The notes beneath the pieces are model-generated. The model was not told the DNA's origin. It did not search any database and worked only from the letters and a program-made list of their open reading frames with translations. Made by a program: the position numbers and the translations under genes. This document shows, piece after piece, positions 62,247-64,000 of a DNA stretch of 64,000 bases. Each line of letters opens with the position of its first letter. The first letter of the stretch is position 1. The stretch lies in the NCBI GenBank assembly GCA_017449065.1, contig JAFSKF010000041.1, positions 18,733 to 82,732 of the forward strand, in the 5' to 3' direction. This DNA comes from Bacteroidales bacterium. GTDB taxonomy: Bacteria > Bacteroidota > Bacteroidia > Bacteroidales > UBA3663.

Positions 62247-63596
62247 TTATTCATTGTTGATGGTTACTGTGACGACGGGACGGATATAAGCGGTACCGGA
62301 CGAGGGGTTGCCCGATGTGCCATTGCTCATAAGCATCTGCATGACTGTTTCGTTGTCGACGAATAGGTAATAATGATCGTCACTTATGCCGAGAGCGATG
62401 TGGGCGGCTTGCAGCAGCAAGGCTTCGCTACGAGTCATGGGGCGCCAGCCACTGATGCCGTCGGTGCCTAAATCCGAGGCGAGACTTTCCAATTGAGTGA
62501 GCGTCATGTTCTCATTATAAGCACCCGTCGATTTCTTCTCGTTGGGCGAAAGCAGTGTCAATTCTGCCGACTCGCCATCGCTGGCTACCACAGATGCCAG
62601 CACGTAGCAGCCCTGGTAGGTGTCGCCTGCCGCAGGGAAGTCAGAAGTCGGATTGGTGGGGTCGTTGGGCTGAGTGGGGTCAGACGGGTCTGTCGTGGAC
62701 GAACCGCTCTCGTTGAAGTCGAAACGGATGGTGCGCTCGCCCAGCCACGTCGCTCCCTCGATGGTGCCCGTCAGACTCACGCCTACGGCTTCGGTGTACG
62801 TCCCCTCGATGTTGATTTTGTAGCCCGCCTCCAGTTCGTTGCTCGTCGAGTAGGTGTAACTGCGCGTGCCACTCGGCGTGGTGATGCGCACGGTGATGCT
62901 GGCGGGAGAAGACGATGGCGGCAAGAGGACGAGCCCCTCCTCCGACCCTGAAAGAGAGGGGAGCATCCACGTCCTGCCGTCGCTCTGTTTCTCCAGACTG
63001 AGCGAATACGAGCCGTCCACACCAGCGTAGTTGCCGCCCACGGTGAGTGACTTCCACAATGGCGAGACCGACACACTTACCGCCGTGGCCGCCGTAGGAA
63101 TTTTCTTCATTACGACGCTCTGCAACAGCATCGTGCGCCGTTCCATGCCCAGCGTCACGGTGTTTGCTTCGCCGTCGGCCAGTGTCACCGTCGCCTTTGC
63201 CGCCATCAGGTCGCCGTGGCTCTTGCCCTCGCGCAGCGTAATGGCCGAGGTCGTCAAGGCATCCGAGGCCGAGGGCAGCACGTAATCAGTAGAAGACGCT
63301 CCGCCCACGGCAAAGACCGAGTACGTGCCTTCCGTCAGCGCGATGTTCAGCGTCTGCCCCTCGTCGCCGATGGTCTGCGCCGCCTTACACTCGTCACCGC
63401 TGAAGACATACACCGTCACGGGGTACGCCACGGTAGCGTCATCCGAGCCAGCGCCGCCCGCTCGCGTCCGCACTTGCAGCAAAGAGTTCGTCACTTGCCC
63501 GTTAGCGACATCCTCGATGTCATCCACGAACGTTTTCTCACACGCCGTCAGCCCCAGCACTGCCAAGGCTGACGCAATCAATGATAGTTTGTTCAT
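62247..63596 (-). CDS. fimbrillin-like lipoprotein with C-terminal SGWR domain
   Basis: 449 aa, lipobox VLGLTAC. LLQVRTRAGGAGSDD contains a TRAGG site. YPVTVYVFSGDECKAAQTIGDEGQTLNIALTEGTYSVFAVGG fits the FimB-like fold. A Thr/Pro/Asp-rich linker (STTDPSDPTQPNDPTNPTSD) joins it to a C-terminal domain (YQGCYVLASVVASDGESAELTLLSPNEK...GISGWRPMTRSEALLLQ) shared with the plus-strand gene at 59583. A terminator-like hairpin lies 55 bp before the start, so this unit may be partly uncoupled from the upstream BIG_2 gene. Confidence 0.7.
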   Translation of the reverse strand: MNKLSLIASALAVLGLTACEKTFVDDIEDVANGQVTNSLLQVRTRAGGAGSDDATVAYPVTVYVFSGDECKAAQTIGDEGQTLNIALTEGTYSVFAVGGASSTDYVLPSASDALTTSAITLREGKSHGDLMAAKATVTLADGEANTVTLGMERRTMLLQSVVMKKIPTAATAVSVSVSPLWKSLTVGGNYAGVDGSYSLSLEKQSDGRTWMLPSLSGSEEGLVLLPPSSSPASITVRITTPSGTRSYTYSTSNELEAGYKINIEGTYTEAVGVSLTGTIEGATWLGERTIRFDFNESGSSTTDPSDPTQPNDPTNPTSDFPAAGDTYQGCYVLASVVASDGESAELTLLSPNEKKSTGAYNENMTLTQLESLASDLGTDGISGWRPMTRSEALLLQAAHIALGISDDHYYLFVDNETVMQMLMSNGTSGNPSSGTAYIRPVVTVTINNE

Positions 63597-63648
63597 TATT
63601 TGTACATAAATTAATTATTGGGGGACTATTCCCTTTCTATATATAACG

Positions 63649-63684
63649 AAAAAGCCTCCCCACCAGATATGCTGATGAGGAGGC
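63649..63684 (-). terminator. terminator or attenuator between BIG_2 gene and fimbrillin-like gene
   Basis: Minus strand GCCTCCTCATCAG / CTGGTGGGGAGGC with a CATAT loop and a T5 run. It lies about 40 bp after the BIG_2 stop codon. Confidence 0.75.
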
Positions 63685-63721
63685 CGATGAAGTTATCCTG
63701 ATTATTACCTATTGAAAGAGT

Positions 63722-64000
63722 TTATTCCGCCTCGCTCTGCGACACGAGGTCGTCGGTGTTCAGCGTGATGGTGCCGTCACTCACGATGACGGTGATGCTC
63801 TTGCTGACCGTCGGGTCAGCAGTAGAGGTCACAGTGATGGTGGCCGTGCCGTTGCCACGGGCCGTTACCAGACCATTGGCATCGACAGTGGCGACACTTG
63901 TGTCTGACGATGTCCATGTCACGCCCTTCAAGTTTGTGTCTGTCGGTACGAGCAGGGCAATCAGGCGCACTGTGCTGCCCACGCTCACGTTGCCCTTGCC
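63722..64000 (-). CDS. BIG_2 (Ig-like) domain protein, C-terminal fragment
   Basis: The last 92 residues plus stop are in the window; the start lies beyond base 64000. VSVGSTVRLIALLVPTDTNLKGVTWTSSDTSVATVDANGLVTARGNGTATITVTS is a textbook bacterial Ig-like group 2 domain (W-S-S-D-x-S-V-A-T-V-D motif). BIG_2 domains occur in surface adhesins and fimbrial lipoproteins. Given the two fimbria-type genes downstream, it is likely the first subunit of that set. Nothing more can be said of its N-terminal part. Confidence 0.85.
   Translation of the reverse strand, partial: GKGNVSVGSTVRLIALLVPTDTNLKGVTWTSSDTSVATVDANGLVTARGNGTATITVTSTADPTVSKSITVIVSDGTITLNTDDLVSQSEAE

Overview
The window looks like a chromosomal segment of a host-associated Bacteroidales (Bacteroides/Prevotella-like). 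The evidence is: promoters of the Bacteroidetes type (TTTG, 19-20 bp spacer, TAnnTTTG) in front of many genes; three proteins ending in type IX secretion (T9SS) C-terminal domains; lipoprotein fimbrillins of the FimA/Mfa1 superfamily; BspA-like leucine-rich repeats; and PUL-style glycoside hydrolases. No rRNA, tRNA, IS element or CRISPR array was seen.

Layout. 1-7.4 kb: the start of a minus-strand DUF4143-type AAA ATPase with iterated promoter repeats, then a plus-strand unit with a 430-nt structured-looking leader. That unit encodes a BspA-like T9SS protein, a three-InlB-repeat protein with cohesin-like and dockerin-like parts, a second cohesin-like T9SS protein and a 59-aa peptide, and ends at a strong terminator. 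7.7-10.3 kb: an AT-rich accessory island with a HEPN/MNT pair (minus) facing a frameshifted DUF4143 ATPase (plus). The space between them holds two different four-copy arrays, both with an exact 33-bp period. 10.5-21.1 kb: a glycan-degradation cluster (SGNH hydrolase, GH31 with PA14 insert, GH3, GH43) consistent with xyloglucan or related hemicellulose side chains. It is interrupted by a PRTase-like gene and an AlbA_2/ATPase-like regulator. A perfect 20-bp bidirectional terminator closes it.

21.2-48.8 kb: a nine-gene, 27.6-kb minus-strand unit. In transcription order it encodes an OmpA/DUF3575-like outer-membrane protein, an Mfa1-like fimbrillin, an Mfa2/FimB-like anchor, a second fimbrillin-like lipoprotein, two more fimbrial lipoproteins, a 3,919-aa T9SS protein and two further ~1,120-1,190-aa secreted proteins, all three of these last sharing (V/I)(Y/F)GGG repeats. 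The unit has a nine-C homopolymer upstream of its promoter and a ten-unit heptamer microsatellite inside it. I regard this fimbria-plus-giant-beta-solenoid locus as the main candidate for an undescribed surface system; the 33-bp phased arrays are the second.

49-59.5 kb: mostly housekeeping genes: a PMCA-type Ca2+ ATPase (minus), then on the plus strand an S41 C-terminal processing protease, a C1B bleomycin-hydrolase-like peptidase, serine acetyltransferase, an RlmL-type rRNA methyltransferase with a long basic tail, and a DPP-IV-like S9 peptidase. 59.5-64 kb: a second set of fimbria-type lipoproteins in convergent orientation, ending in a gene with a bacterial Ig-like (BIG_2) domain that runs off the window.
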